Source of the DNA: DASUPK01 sp963736305
GTDB taxonomy: Bacteria; Actinomycetota; Thermoleophilia; Solirubrobacterales; 70-9
Length of the DNA stretch: 64,000 bases
Assembly (NCBI GenBank): GCA_963736305.1
Contig: CAVTOD010000005.1
Coordinates: 496,001-560,000 of the forward strand
Direction of reading: 5' to 3'
Below are positions 7,576-16,722 of this stretch, one piece after another (position 1 is the first letter of the stretch; every line of letters starts with the position of its first letter). The notes under the pieces were generated by a model. The model was not told the DNA's origin. It ran no database searches and worked only from the letters and a program-made list of their open reading frames with translations. Position numbers and translations under genes: made by a program.

Positions 7576-9812
7576 GCGCGGGCGTCTCCGAGAGCCCGCA
7601 CCGCGAGCTCGGGCTCACCGACTCCGAGTACGAGCGCATCACCGAGCTGCTCGGCCGCGACCCGAACGGGGTGGAGCTGGCGATGTTCTCGCTGCTCTGG
7701 TCGGAGCACTGTGCCTACAAGCACTCGCGCAAGCTGCTCGGCCGGCTGCCGACCGAGGGAGAGCGCGTGGTGATGGGACCGGGCGAGAACGCCGGGGCGG
7801 TTGACATCGGCAACGGGCACGCGGTGGCATTCAAGGTCGAGTCGCACAACCACCCGAGCGCCGTCGAGCCGTTCCAGGGGGCGGCCACCGGCGTCGGCGG
7901 GATCCTCCGCGACGTCTTCGCGATCGGCGCGCGCCCGATCGCCGTCCTCGACTCGCTCCGCTTCGGGGAGCTCTCGTCCGAGCGCTCGCGCTACCTCTTC
8001 GAGGGCGCCGTCGCGGGGATCGCGCACTACGGCAACTCGATTGGGGTTCCCACCGTCGGCGGCGAGGTCTACTTCGAGCCTTCCTACGAGCACAACTGCC
8101 TCGTGAACGCGATGTGCGTGGGGCTCGCCCGGACGGACGCGATGATCCGCTCCGCGGCGGCGGGGCCAGGCAACCTGCTGGTGATCATGGGCGCCTCCAC
8201 CGGCCGGGACGGAATCGGCGGCGCCTCGGTGCTCGCCTCTGCGGAGCTCGAGGCGGGCGATGACAGCAAGCGCCCCAGCGTCCAGATCGGCGATCCCTTC
8301 GAGGAGTCGAAGGTGCTCGAGTGCTGCCTGGAGCTGCTCGAGCGCGACCTGCTCGTCTCCCTCCAGGACCTGGGCGCGGCAGGGTTGACGTCCTCGGCGG
8401 GGGAGATGGCCTCCAAGGGCGGCGTCGGGCTCGACATCGACGTCCGCCGGGTCCCGCTGCGCGAAGAGGACATGGAGCCCTTCGAGGTGATGGTCTCCGA
8501 GTCCCAGGAGCGCATGCTCGCCGTGATCGAGCCGTCGCGGCTCGACGAGGTGGTCGCGACGTGTGAGCGCTGGCAGACCGGCGCCGCTGCGATCGGCGAG
8601 ATCACCGACACCGGGCATCTGCGCGTGCTCGACGACGGCGTCGAGGTCGGCGACGTCTCGGTCTCCGCCCTGGTCGACGAGTGCCCCCTGTACGACCTCG
8701 CGCCCGAGGAGCCGAGCGGATGGATGTACGGCAACACCGAGACGCTCGGCGAGCAGGTGGCGCGCAGCGCCGGGCGGTCCGCGGATCCCGGCGATCCGTC
8801 GGCCATTCTCTGCGCCCTCCTCGGGTCGCCGAACGTGGCCTCCAAGCGCTGGGCCTTCGAGCAGTACGACTCGGTGGTCGGTTCGCGGACCGCGCGGCGC
8901 CCGGAAGCGGCGGACGCCGCCGTCCTGATGCTTCCCGAGTCCGACCGGGCGATCGCGGTGGCGATCGACGGCAACGGGCGGCGGGTCGCCTGCGATCCGT
9001 ACGCGGGAACCGTCGAGGCCGTCCTCGAGTGCGGGCAGAACCTCGCCTGCGTGGGCGCCGAGCCGCTCGGGCTCACCAACTGCCTGAACTTCGGCAACCC
9101 GGAGAAGCCGAACGTCGCCTGGCAGCTCGACCGGGCGGTGCTCGGCCTCGCCGACGCCTGCCTGGGCCTGCGCGTCCCGGTCGTCGGGGGCAACGTCTCT
9201 CTCTACAACGAGACCGAGCACGGCCCGATCTATCCGACCCCGGTCGTGGGAATGGTCGGGGAGCTGCCCGATCCGGCGCGAGCCCCGGGGCTGGCGCCGC
9301 GCGAGGGCGACCGGCTGCTGCTCGTCGGGCTCTTCGCGCCATCGCTGGCCGGCTCGGAGCTCGCGAAGCAGCGCGGCGAGCTCGACACAGGCCTCCCGCA
9401 GCCCGCGATCGAGCCTGTGGCCGCCGCCCTCGGTCTGGTCCGCGAGCTGGTCCGCGAAGGAGTTCCCTCCGCCGCACACGACGTCAGCGACGGTGGGCTG
9501 GCCTGCGCGCTAGCCGAGATGGCGATCGCGGCGGGACATGGCATCGAGGCCGACCTGGATCCACTCGTGGAGCTGCGCGGCGGCTCAGGCGAGACGTGCC
9601 TGTTCGGCGAGGGCCCCGGTGGAATCGTGCTAGCGGTCGCCGAGAGAGACGCCAAGGCGGTCCTGGAGAGAGCCGAGGCGGCGGGCGTGGAGGCCGTCGA
9701 CATCGGCGAAGTCACCGGCGGGCGTCTCTCGATCGCGGCCGCAGAGCGAGACGTCTCCGTGGCCGTGGCCGATGCCGAGAGGGCCTGGCGCTCGCTCGGC
9801 GCTCAGCTCTGA
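7572..9812 (+). CDS. purL: FGAM synthase large subunit (small-type PurL)
   Basis: A 746-residue ATP-using subunit of the form that lacks the glutaminase domain and needs PurS and PurQ. Two PurM-like halves are visible: the first with WSEHCAYKHS, KVESHNHPSA and GGEVYFE, the second from about residue 420 with NCLNFGNPEK, GGNVSLYNE and DVSDGGLACALAEMA. GTG 7572 overlaps the purQ TGA. It catalyses conversion of FGAR to FGAM in the cytosol. Confidence 0.97.
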
Positions 9813-9851
9813 GCATCGCGCTGCGCGCTTGCTTGGGCCCTGCCCCCTGGG

Positions 9852-9857
9852 TAGCAT
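9852..9857 (+). promoter_or_regulatory. -10 box of the propeller gene, leaderless type
   Basis: TAGCAT is followed by six bases and then the GTG start at 9864. There is no Shine-Dalgarno, so the message is probably leaderless. This separates the propeller gene from the purL transcript. Confidence 0.5.
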
Positions 9858-9863
9858 CGAGGC

Positions 9864-11162
9864 GTGTTTGGGAGGGCTTCGCACGCAGGTCATTCGCATC
9901 ACGGCGGCGACGAGCACCAACTCCGCAGGCGAGCCGTGGTCACCGTGGCGGTTGCCGTATTGCTGGCCGCGCTGGCCCTCCTGATCGCCTCGCCGCACGC
10001 GCATGGCAACTTCGTCTACTGGGCCAACGACAACCAGACGAGCATTGGCCGGGCCAAGATCAACGGCACTGGCGCCAACAACAACTTCATCACTGGCGTA
10101 AATGGGGTGCACGGAGTCGCCATCGACTCCAAGTTCATCTACTGGACGACCCTGAACGGCGGGGTGAGCTCCATCGGCCGTGCCAATCTCGACGGCTCGG
10201 GCGTGAACAACCAGTTCATTACCGCCAACGTGACCGCCCCGATCTCCATCGCCGTTACCTCCTCCGGGATCTACTGGACGAACGAGGTGGGCATGGGAGG
10301 GACGTCGATCGGAGTCGCAGGCCTAGACGGGAGTAACCCGAACCCGAACTTCGTCAGCGGCCCGGTCGGTACCTGCGGCCTCACCGCCGACTCGAACTTC
10401 CTTTACTTCTTCGCAGATGCCACCCACATCGGGCGCGTGGGCCTCAACGGAACAGGCGTGGATCGGAACTTCATCACGATTCCCGAGCACTTCTGCGGTC
10501 TGGCCGTCGACCCAAGCTTCCTCTATTGGAGCACGGGGACCTCGAACGCCGTAGGCCGCGTACCGGTCGGTGGCGGAACGTCAAATCCGAGCTTCGTCGC
10601 CGCCGGCACGACGTCCGGCGGTCCCTGCGGCGTGGCCGTCAACTCCCAGTACCTGTTCTGGGGCAACCAGGACACCAACACGATCAGTCGCTCGAACATC
10701 AACGGCGGGTCCCCGAACCCGACATTCGTCTCCGGGGCCAACAATCCTTGCCAGCTGGCACCGGCACCCTCCAACAAGATCACGATCAACTCGATCGCCC
10801 GCAAGAAGAAGAAGGGCACCGCGGCTATCAGCGCCAAGGTCCCCGGTCCGGGACAGGTGACGCTGAACCAGGTGAGCACGCCGCCCGATATCAATGCCAC
10901 CGCGGCCGCCGTCAAGCAGATCGGCCTGACGATTCCACAGGCCACTTCATTCACCCTCGCGGTGAAGCCCGTCGGGAAGACCGCGAAGAAGATGAACAAG
11001 CAGATCAAGAAGCAGCTGAGGAAGAAGCGCAAGGCCAAGGCCAAGGCCAAGGCGAAGGTCAATGTGTTCATCCACTTTGTGCCGGCCGGGGTGGCGGGTG
11101 TGCCGAACACCCAGCAGGTCAGCGTCACCCTGGTCAAGCAGGCCAAGAAGAAGCACAAGTAG
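9864..11162 (+). CDS. secreted YWTD-like beta-propeller with Lys-rich tail
   Basis: A 432-residue exported protein. A His-rich start is followed by a hydrophobic segment at about residues 25-43 (signal or anchor), then about six repeats of some 40 residues of the pattern (F/Y)-(V/I)-Y-W ... IGRA-x-L(D)G(S/T)G-N-x-x-FI, which resemble LDL-receptor class B (YWTD) blades. A second domain from about residue 300 starts with KKKKG and ends in a strongly basic stretch (KKQLRKKRKAKAKAKAK) and a KKHK terminus. The basic tail could bind wall polymers or nucleic acids. It sits between purL and purF but has its own promoter signal. Ligand unknown. Confidence 0.85.
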   Translation: MFGRASHAGHSHHGGDEHQLRRRAVVTVAVAVLLAALALLIASPHAHGNFVYWANDNQTSIGRAKINGTGANNNFITGVNGVHGVAIDSKFIYWTTLNGGVSSIGRANLDGSGVNNQFITANVTAPISIAVTSSGIYWTNEVGMGGTSIGVAGLDGSNPNPNFVSGPVGTCGLTADSNFLYFFADATHIGRVGLNGTGVDRNFITIPEHFCGLAVDPSFLYWSTGTSNAVGRVPVGGGTSNPSFVAAGTTSGGPCGVAVNSQYLFWGNQDTNTISRSNINGGSPNPTFVSGANNPCQLAPAPSNKITINSIARKKKKGTAAISAKVPGPGQVTLNQVSTPPDINATAAAVKQIGLTIPQATSFTLAVKPVGKTAKKMNKQIKKQLRKKRKAKAKAKAKVNVFIHFVPAGVAGVPNTQQVSVTLVKQAKKKHK

Positions 11163-11200
11163 AGCCAAAATCCGCGAATTTGCGGCGGATTGACGGCTCT
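11161..11200 (+). terminator. nested hairpin after the propeller gene
   Basis: AGAGCC (11161-11166) pairs with GGCTCT (11195-11200), and inside it AATCCGC (11169-11175) pairs perfectly with GCGGATT (11185-11191). It begins on the stop codon. No T-run follows, so it may be a weak terminator, an RNA stabiliser, or part of the purF leader. Confidence 0.45.
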
Positions 11201-11291
11201 AGCCCTTCCGTGCCCGCTGCTACCCTCCGAGTGCGGGCTGCTCTCCTGCTCGCTACTTCGATCTCCAGAGGTTGAGATACCTCCTACAGAC

Positions 11292-12764
11292 GTGACCGAC
11301 CCGCGCTTTGACGTTCCCGATCGCGATGGTCCGCGCGATGAGTGCGGCGTCTTCGGCATGTACGCGCCCGGCCGCGACGTCGCCCGGCTCTCGTACTTCG
11401 GCCTCTACGCGCTCCAGCACCGCGGGCAGGAGTCGGCCGGAATCGCCACCTGCGAGGGCGGCCACATCACCACGCTGCGCGAGCTCGGGCTCGTCTCCCA
11501 GGTCTTCGACGAGGAGAAGCTGCGCGCGCTCGCCGGCGACATGGCGATCGGCCACGTTCGCTACTCGACCACCGGGGGCGGAGCCTGGGACAACGCCCAG
11601 CCGGTCTGGCGCGACGACGGCCGGGAGCTGGCACTCGCCCACAACGGCAACCTGACGAACGCGGTCGAGCTCTACAACGAGCTCACCGAGGCCGGTTTGG
11701 AGCTTCGCGGCACGTCCGACTCGGAGATCATGGCCGCGCTCCTCTCCCGCACGGCCGGGGAGGGGGATGAGTGGATCGAGGACGCGGTCGCCGAGGTGAT
11801 GCCCCGGCTCGAGGGCGCCTACTCGACCGTCGTGATGACGAAGCACGCCGTGGTCGCGTTCCGCGATCCCCACGGGGTCAGGCCGCTCGCTCTCGGCAAG
11901 ATGAAGCCCAGCGACGGCCACCCGGAGTGCTTCGTGGTGGCCTCGGAGAGCTGCGCGTTCGACATCATCGGCGCCCAGATGATCCGCGAGGTCCAGCCGG
12001 GCGAGATGGTCTCGCTGAGCGCCAAGGGGCTCGAGCTGAAGCCGGTCGTCACGGGCAAGCGTCAGGCCCAGTGCGTGTTCGAGCACATCTACTTCTCGCG
12101 GCCGGACTCGAGGCTCGAGAACCGCGTGCTCCAGGAGGTGCGCGGCCGGATGGGCGAGCTGCTCGCCGAGGAGGCGCCGGTGGAAGCCGATCTGGTGATC
12201 TCCGTGCCCGACTCCGGCAACCCGATGGCCAATGGGTTCGCCCGGGCCACGGGGTTGCCCAAGGACGATGGGCTGATCAAGAACCGTTACGTCGCTCGGA
12301 CGTTCATCCAGCCAGGCCAGGAGTTGAGAAAGCACGGGCTGCGGATGAAGTTCAACCCGCTTCCAGAGATCGTCGCGGGCAAGCGGGTGGTGGTCGTCGA
12401 CGACTCGATCGTGCGCGGCAACACCACCCGCCAGATCGTCGCGATGCTGAAGGACGCGGGCGCGAAGGAGGTGCACCTGCGGATCTCGGCGCCGCCGATC
12501 CGCCATCCCTGCCACTACGGGATCGACATGTCGACCCGTGAGGAAATGATCGCCCACGACCGCTCGGTCGAGGAGATCGCCGCCGAGCTCGGCGCCGATT
12601 CCCTCGCCTACCTCTCGATGGACGCCGTCTATGAGGCGGTCGGCACTCCGCGCGAGAAGCACTGCGACGCCTGCTTCACCGGCGACTATCCGCTCGGCGA
12701 CCCGGAGACGGCGAACGGCAAGTTCGCGCTCGAGGAAATCGCCGTCGTCCCCGCGAGTCGTTAA
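11292..12764 (+). CDS. purF: amidophosphoribosyltransferase (Fe-S type)
   Basis: A 490-residue enzyme of step 1: glutamine plus PRPP gives phosphoribosylamine. With GTG 11292 the chain has a 17-residue propeptide before Cys18 (RDECGVFG), the residue that becomes the N-terminal nucleophile after self-cleavage. The phosphoribosyltransferase domain has VVVVDDSIVRGNTTRQ. Cysteines in QCVFEHIYFSRPDS, HPCHYGIDMSTR and CDACFTGDYP match the 4Fe-4S ligands of the Bacillus-type enzyme, implying oxygen-sensitive turnover. An upstream open frame to 11190 reads as non-family sequence and is not used. Confidence 0.95.
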   Translation: MTDPRFDVPDRDGPRDECGVFGMYAPGRDVARLSYFGLYALQHRGQESAGIATCEGGHITTLRELGLVSQVFDEEKLRALAGDMAIGHVRYSTTGGGAWDNAQPVWRDDGRELALAHNGNLTNAVELYNELTEAGLELRGTSDSEIMAALLSRTAGEGDEWIEDAVAEVMPRLEGAYSTVVMTKHAVVAFRDPHGVRPLALGKMKPSDGHPECFVVASESCAFDIIGAQMIREVQPGEMVSLSAKGLELKPVVTGKRQAQCVFEHIYFSRPDSRLENRVLQEVRGRMGELLAEEAPVEADLVISVPDSGNPMANGFARATGLPKDDGLIKNRYVARTFIQPGQELRKHGLRMKFNPLPEIVAGKRVVVVDDSIVRGNTTRQIVAMLKDAGAKEVHLRISAPPIRHPCHYGIDMSTREEMIAHDRSVEEIAAELGADSLAYLSMDAVYEAVGTPREKHCDACFTGDYPLGDPETANGKFALEEIAVVPASR

Positions 12765-12773
12765 CCGCGAGAG

Positions 12774-13397
12774 GTGAGCGCGTTTCGCATAGTGGTGCTC
12801 GCCTCCGGCGGGGGGACGAACCTGCAGGCCATCCTGAACCAGCTGCACGGCGGGGAGGAGGGGATCGAGGTCGTCGGTGTCGGCTCCGACAAGCCGGGGG
12901 CGATGGCGCTCGAAAGGGCGCAGAAGGCGGGAGTCGAGACCGGCGTGTTCCCCGCGGCCGACTACGACGATCGAGCGCACCGGGACGCGGCCCTCGGTGA
13001 CTGGATCGAGCAGCAGGAGGCGGACCTGGTCGTCCTCGCCGGATACATGCAGCTGCTCTCGAGCGAGTTCGTGGCTCGATTCCGCAACCGGGTGATCAAC
13101 GTCCATCCCGCGCTGCTGCCGGCCTTCCCGGGAATCGACGCGGTCCAGCAGGCGATCGACCACGGCTCCAAGATCACGGGGGTGACCGTGCACTTCGTCG
13201 ACGAGGGCGTCGACTCGGGGCCGATCATTCTCCAGCGCCCGGTCCCCGTCGCCCCGAGCCGGGACTGGGATGAGACCGAGCGGGCGATCCACGCGACCGA
13301 GCACGCGCTGCTGCCGGAGACGATCCGCCTGATCGCAGCCGGGAGGGTCAGCTTCGACGAATCCAATCCGCGCGTCGTCCGGATCGCGCCCGAATAA
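12774..13397 (+). CDS. purN: phosphoribosylglycinamide formyltransferase
   Basis: A 207-residue 10-formyltetrahydrofolate-dependent enzyme of step 3. Seen: ASGGGTNLQAIL for the phosphoribosyl site, NVHPALLPAFPG with the catalytic Asn-His pair, and VHFVDEGVDSGPII with the catalytic Asp. GTG 12774 lies nine bases after purF. Its TAA stop forms part of the likely -10 box of purH. Confidence 0.96.
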   Translation: MSAFRIVVLASGGGTNLQAILNQLHGGEEGIEVVGVGSDKPGAMALERAQKAGVETGVFPAADYDDRAHRDAALGDWIEQQEADLVVLAGYMQLLSSEFVARFRNRVINVHPALLPAFPGIDAVQQAIDHGSKITGVTVHFVDEGVDSGPIILQRPVPVAPSRDWDETERAIHATEHALLPETIRLIAAGRVSFDESNPRVVRIAPE

Positions 13398-13400
13398 ACT
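13395..13400 (+). promoter_or_regulatory. -10 box of purH, leaderless type
   Basis: TAAACT, formed partly by the purN stop codon, is followed by seven bases and the purH GTG at 13408. No Shine-Dalgarno is present. Confidence 0.5.
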
Positions 13401-13407
13401 CGGCCCT

Positions 13408-15015
13408 GTGTCGACCCCTTCCTCCGAGATCGCTCCAGAGCCCGCCGGCGAGTCGCTGCCGGTGCGCCGGGCGGTGATCTCCGTCGCGGACAAGACCGGG
13501 GTTGCCGACTTCGCCGCCGGGCTGGCGAAGCAGGGTGTCGAGGTGATCTCGACCGGCGGGACCCTTTCCGTGCTTCGCGAGGCAGGCGTCGAGGCGCGGC
13601 CGGTGGAGGACCTCACCGGGTTCCCGGAGATCCTCGATGGGCGGGTGAAGACGCTTCATCCGCATCTGCACGCGGGGCTGCTCGCCGTCCGTGACAACCC
13701 CGAGCACGCCGAGACGCTGAAGGAGCGCGAGATCGAGGAGATCGACCTGGTCTGCGTCAACCTCTATCCCTTCGAGCGGACCGTCGCCCGCCGCGACGTC
13801 CCTGAGGAGGAGGCGATCGAGAACATCGACGTCGGCGGTCCGACGATGATCCGTGCCGCGGCCAAGAACCATCGCTTCGTCGCGGTCGTGGTCCGTCCGG
13901 AGAGCTACGACGCCGTCCTCGACGAGCTCGAGGAGACCGGCGAGCTGTCGGCCGCGACGCGCCATTGGCTCGCCAACGAGGCCTTCGCGTATACGGCGCG
14001 CTACGACGCGGCGATCAGTCGCTGGTTCGGGCGCCGCTACGAGCAGCTGCCGACGTATTGGGTCACCGCATGGGAGAAGGAGCTCGACCTCTCCTATGGA
14101 GAGAACCCGCACCAGCGCGCCGCGCTCTACGTCGAGCCGCGGGCGCGATCACACGTCCTGTCCCGGGTGTCGAAGCTGCACGGCAAGCCGCTCTCCTTCA
14201 ACAACGTGCTCGATCTGAACTCGGCGCGGACCCTGCTCGCCGACCTCGAGGGGCCCGGTTGCGTGATCGTCAAGCACAACAATCCCTGCGGGGTGGCCGA
14301 GGCGGAGGACATCGGTTCCGCCTACGACAAGGCGTTCGCCTGCGATCCCATGTCCGCCTTCGGCGGCGTAATCGCGCTCAACCGGCCGGTCGACGAGGCG
14401 CTGGCCGAGCGGCTGCATCAGCAGTTCATCGAGGTCCTGATCGCGCCCGGCTATGAGGACGGAGCCCTGCCGGTGCTTCAGCAGAAGGAGGCGATCCGGA
14501 TCCTCGAGGACGCCGAGCGGCGCGACCACCAGATCGAGCCCGAGATCAAGCGGGTGCGGGGCGGAATCCTCGTAGAGGACCCCGATGGCTCACCGGAGCC
14601 GCGTGAGCTGATGGAGGTCGCGACCAAGACGCAGCCGACCGACGAGCAGTGGGAAGACCTGCTCTTCGCCTGGCGGGTGGTGCGTCACGTGCGCTCCAAC
14701 GCGATCGTGCTGGCGCGGGACCGCGCCACGCTCGGCATCGGCGCGGGCCAGATGAGCCGAGTGGACTCGGTGCGGCTGTCGATCGAGAAGGCAAAGGACG
14801 CCCGCGGCCCAGACGCGGAGACACTGCTCGCCGGCAGCGTGCTCGCCTCCGATGCGTTCTTCCCGTTCGCGGACGGCCCCCAGGCGGCGATCGACGCCGG
14901 CGCGGTGGCCGTGATCCAGCCCGGCGGATCGAAGCGCGACGCCGAGGTGATCGAGGCGTGCGATGTGGCGGGCGTGGCGATGGTCTTCACGAAGCGCCGC
15001 CACTTCCGGCACTAG
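13408..15015 (+). CDS. purH: bifunctional AICAR formyltransferase / IMP cyclohydrolase
   Basis: A 535-residue enzyme of the last two IMP steps. The N-terminal IMP cyclohydrolase (MGS-like) domain has VISVADKTGV, STGGT and GRVKTLHPHLHAGLL. The C-terminal formyltransferase domain from about residue 205 has GENPHQRAALY, KHNNPCGVA with the key Lys-His pair, and DAFFPFADGP near the end. GTG 13408 is used; its context suggests a leaderless message. It closes the main pur block. Confidence 0.97.
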   Translation: MSTPSSEIAPEPAGESLPVRRAVISVADKTGVADFAAGLAKQGVEVISTGGTLSVLREAGVEARPVEDLTGFPEILDGRVKTLHPHLHAGLLAVRDNPEHAETLKEREIEEIDLVCVNLYPFERTVARRDVPEEEAIENIDVGGPTMIRAAAKNHRFVAVVVRPESYDAVLDELEETGELSAATRHWLANEAFAYTARYDAAISRWFGRRYEQLPTYWVTAWEKELDLSYGENPHQRAALYVEPRARSHVLSRVSKLHGKPLSFNNVLDLNSARTLLADLEGPGCVIVKHNNPCGVAEAEDIGSAYDKAFACDPMSAFGGVIALNRPVDEALAERLHQQFIEVLIAPGYEDGALPVLQQKEAIRILEDAERRDHQIEPEIKRVRGGILVEDPDGSPEPRELMEVATKTQPTDEQWEDLLFAWRVVRHVRSNAIVLARDRATLGIGAGQMSRVDSVRLSIEKAKDARGPDAETLLAGSVLASDAFFPFADGPQAAIDAGAVAVIQPGGSKRDAEVIEACDVAGVAMVFTKRRHFRH

Positions 15016-15021
15016 GGAGCT

Positions 15022-15544
15022 CTACGCCGCCCGTTTGCCCGCTTCGCGGCGCAGCGCGCCCCATTTTGCATACATAGCGCCGGCCGGGGGACTCTCGATC
15101 ACTCCTGCCTCGATCTCACCGTGGCAGTTGGCACAGACCAGTACACATTTCTTCGCTTCCCGCCTGAACGCCTCAATCGACCGTCCAATTGCCATGGACA
15201 TCGGGAACGACTTGGTCTTTGGGTCGATGTGGTGGAAGCCGAGATTGACGATGCAACGGTCATAGGCACAGACCGTGCAACAGCCCCCGGCTTCCTCGAC
15301 GAGGATGTGCTTCAGCTTCTGTTTCCGGCGTGGTCACTGCTTCTCCGACGCAGCGCTTGCAGGACCATCGGTATCCACGGCTCGGGCCAGCGCTGTACTG
15401 CGCGAACTCCGTCAGCCCGTGTCGCTCACAGCGGTGCAACTTGACCGGCCGCTTCCGGCGAGGATCGGGCGGCCGTCCCCGGCTTTGGACGAGTGGAATG
15501 GGCGCCTTCAGGCCGGAATCGATCTTTCTCCGCTTCCTGTCCAC
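15022..15544 (-). pseudogene. HNH endonuclease family gene with a one-base frameshift
   Basis: Two minus-strand frames together give one family protein. The 5' part, from a GTG at 15544 (others are possible), is basic and carries a small zinc-finger-like pattern, CERHGLTEF then SCKRCVGEAVT. The 3' part, in the next frame, reads RRKQKLKHILVEEAGGC, CTVCAYDRC, FHHIDPKTKSF and CVLVCANCHGEIEAGV, the HNH/treble-clef core with its two CxxC knuckles and His-His. The frames join at about 15331, where one extra base separates GTG-ACC from CGC-CGG. It may be a decayed gene, a sequencing error, or a programmed shift. The gene abuts purH and tRNA-Lys. Confidence 0.75.
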
Positions 15545-15599
15545 ATGCCGAATGATGAGCCCCACGGACGGACAGAATCCGTGCAAATGAGAAAGAAAG

Positions 15600-15672
15600 T
15601 GCCCCCTCCGGGACTCGAACCCGGTCTGCAAGATTAAAAGTCTTGCTGTCTAGCCTGTTGACTTAAGGGGGC
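15600..15672 (-). tRNA. tRNA-Lys (anticodon UUU)
   Basis: The minus strand folds as a 73-nt cloverleaf: acceptor GCCCCCT/AGGGGGC, anticodon stem CAAGA/TCTTG around loop CTTTTAA, T arm CCGGG-TTCGAGT-CCCGG, and discriminator A. CCA is not encoded. The first D-stem pair is A-A, otherwise the fold is regular. A -10-like TAGACT on the minus strand (15685-15680) stands seven bases before the 5' end. Confidence 0.95.
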
Positions 15673-15720
15673 AGGCCCAAGTCTAGGCGCCGATCCGAAC
15701 CCGACTAGAGTCCCGAATGG

Positions 15721-16176
15721 ATGAGGATCTCGGCCAAGGTCGACTACGCGATGCGGGCGGCTCTTGAGCTCGCGGCCGCCGGTGGCGACCCGATCAAGGG
15801 CGAGGCCATCGCGAGCGCTCAGGGCATTCCGCTGAAGTTCCTCGAGAACATCCTCGGCGAACTCAAGCACACGGGGATCGTCGCCAGCCGGCGGGGCGCG
15901 CAGGGCGGCTACTGGCTCGCCAAGGACGCCGGCGAAGTCAGCCTTGCCGACATCGTCCGCGCGGTCGAGGGCCCGCTGGCCAGCGTCCGCGGCCAGGGTC
16001 CGGAGAGCCTCGAGTACAAGGGCGAGGCCGAGCCGCTTCAGAACGTCTGGATCGCGCTGCGCGCCAACATCCGCGCGGTGATGGAGGACACCAGCCTCGC
16101 CGACGTGGTCGGCGGAGAGCTGCCTTCTGCGGTCCGTGAGCTGAGCGAGCCGGCGGAAGCCTGGAGTCAGCGTTAG
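15721..16176 (+). CDS. Rrf2-family transcriptional regulator
   Basis: A 151-residue protein starting MRISAKVDYAMRAALELA, the Rrf2 winged-helix N-terminus, with the recognition region SAQGIPLKFLENILGELK and the wing SRRGAQGGYWLAK. The three-cysteine cluster that holds an Fe-S centre in IscR and NsrR is absent, so it is more like CymR-type members that sense a metabolite or partner protein. The C-terminus EAWSQR is unremarkable. TAGAGT stands nine bases upstream of the ATG. Targets unknown. Confidence 0.92.
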   Translation: MRISAKVDYAMRAALELAAAGGDPIKGEAIASAQGIPLKFLENILGELKHTGIVASRRGAQGGYWLAKDAGEVSLADIVRAVEGPLASVRGQGPESLEYKGEAEPLQNVWIALRANIRAVMEDTSLADVVGGELPSAVRELSEPAEAWSQR

Positions 16177-16189
16177 CCGGGGGCGACCT

Positions 16190-16290
16190 CCGGCTCGGTG
16201 TTGGTCTGGAAGAAGGCGCGGTGGGACATCCGGAAGCGAAGGCCGCAGAGCTCCTCCTCGAGGTACTCGGCGCCGATCGCGCCGGTGGGC
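16190..16290 (-). pseudogene. fragment of a 23S rRNA (uracil-5-)-methyltransferase gene (rlmD/rumA type)
   Basis: On the minus strand about 33 codons read as TGAIGAEYLEEELCGLRF then RMSHRAFFQTNTE, which is the segment just before the SAM-binding core of RlmD/RumA-type enzymes (LRF-x-x-S-x-x-AFFQTNTEMAE). The match stops abruptly after TNTE, where a few unrelated codons and a TAA follow, and the upstream part fades near 16290. No other part of such a gene is nearby, so this is a relic. Confidence 0.7.
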
Positions 16291-16319
16291 CCGTCGGTGC
16301 CGCTCCCGGGTCCCTCGAC

Positions 16320-16711
16320 AAGACCGGCTCCCAGACCGTCTTCGGCGAGGGCCTGAAGCGGGCGCGGCTGATGTTGATCGGCGAGCAGCCGGGCGACCGC
16401 GAGGACATCGAGGGGCATCCGTTCGTCGGTCCCGCCGGCCGGATCCTCGACCAGGCGCTCGAGCGGGCCGAGATCGACCGCGCGGACGGGTGATGGTCTG
16501 CCTGGGGGCGACGGCCGTCAGGGCCGTGATCGGCTCCAAGGCCCGAGTGATGAAGGACCACGGCTCCTTCCTGGAATCGAGGCTCGGCCGCACCGCGATG
16601 CCGACTCTTCATCCTTCCGCCATCCTTCGGGCGGACCCCGAAGACCGCGACGACTCGATGGCGCTCCTCGTCGGCGATCTGCGGCGAGTGCGAGACCGCC
16701 TCGCCGCCTGA
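16320..16711 (+). pseudogene. udgX-type uracil-DNA glycosylase remnant with internal deletion
   Basis: The first part reads SQTVFGEG, then LMLIGEQPGDREDIEGHPF and VGPAGRILDQALERAEID, the motif-1 region of UdgX and family 4 uracil-DNA glycosylases, then meets a TGA at 16491. The second part, in another frame, resumes at MVCLGATAVRAVIG and ends with MPTLHPSAILR and a normal C-terminus at 16711. About 45 residues between them are missing, which in UdgX hold the KRRIH loop with the His that bonds to DNA. The N-terminal cysteine-containing part is gone too. It cannot encode a working glycosylase. Confidence 0.8.
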
Positions 16712-16722
16712 CCGGGAACGCA

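Noticed and set aside
15121..15637. Plus-strand frames between purH and tRNA-Lys
   Set aside because: They are antisense to the HNH gene, whose zinc knuckles and His-His motif are on the minus strand.
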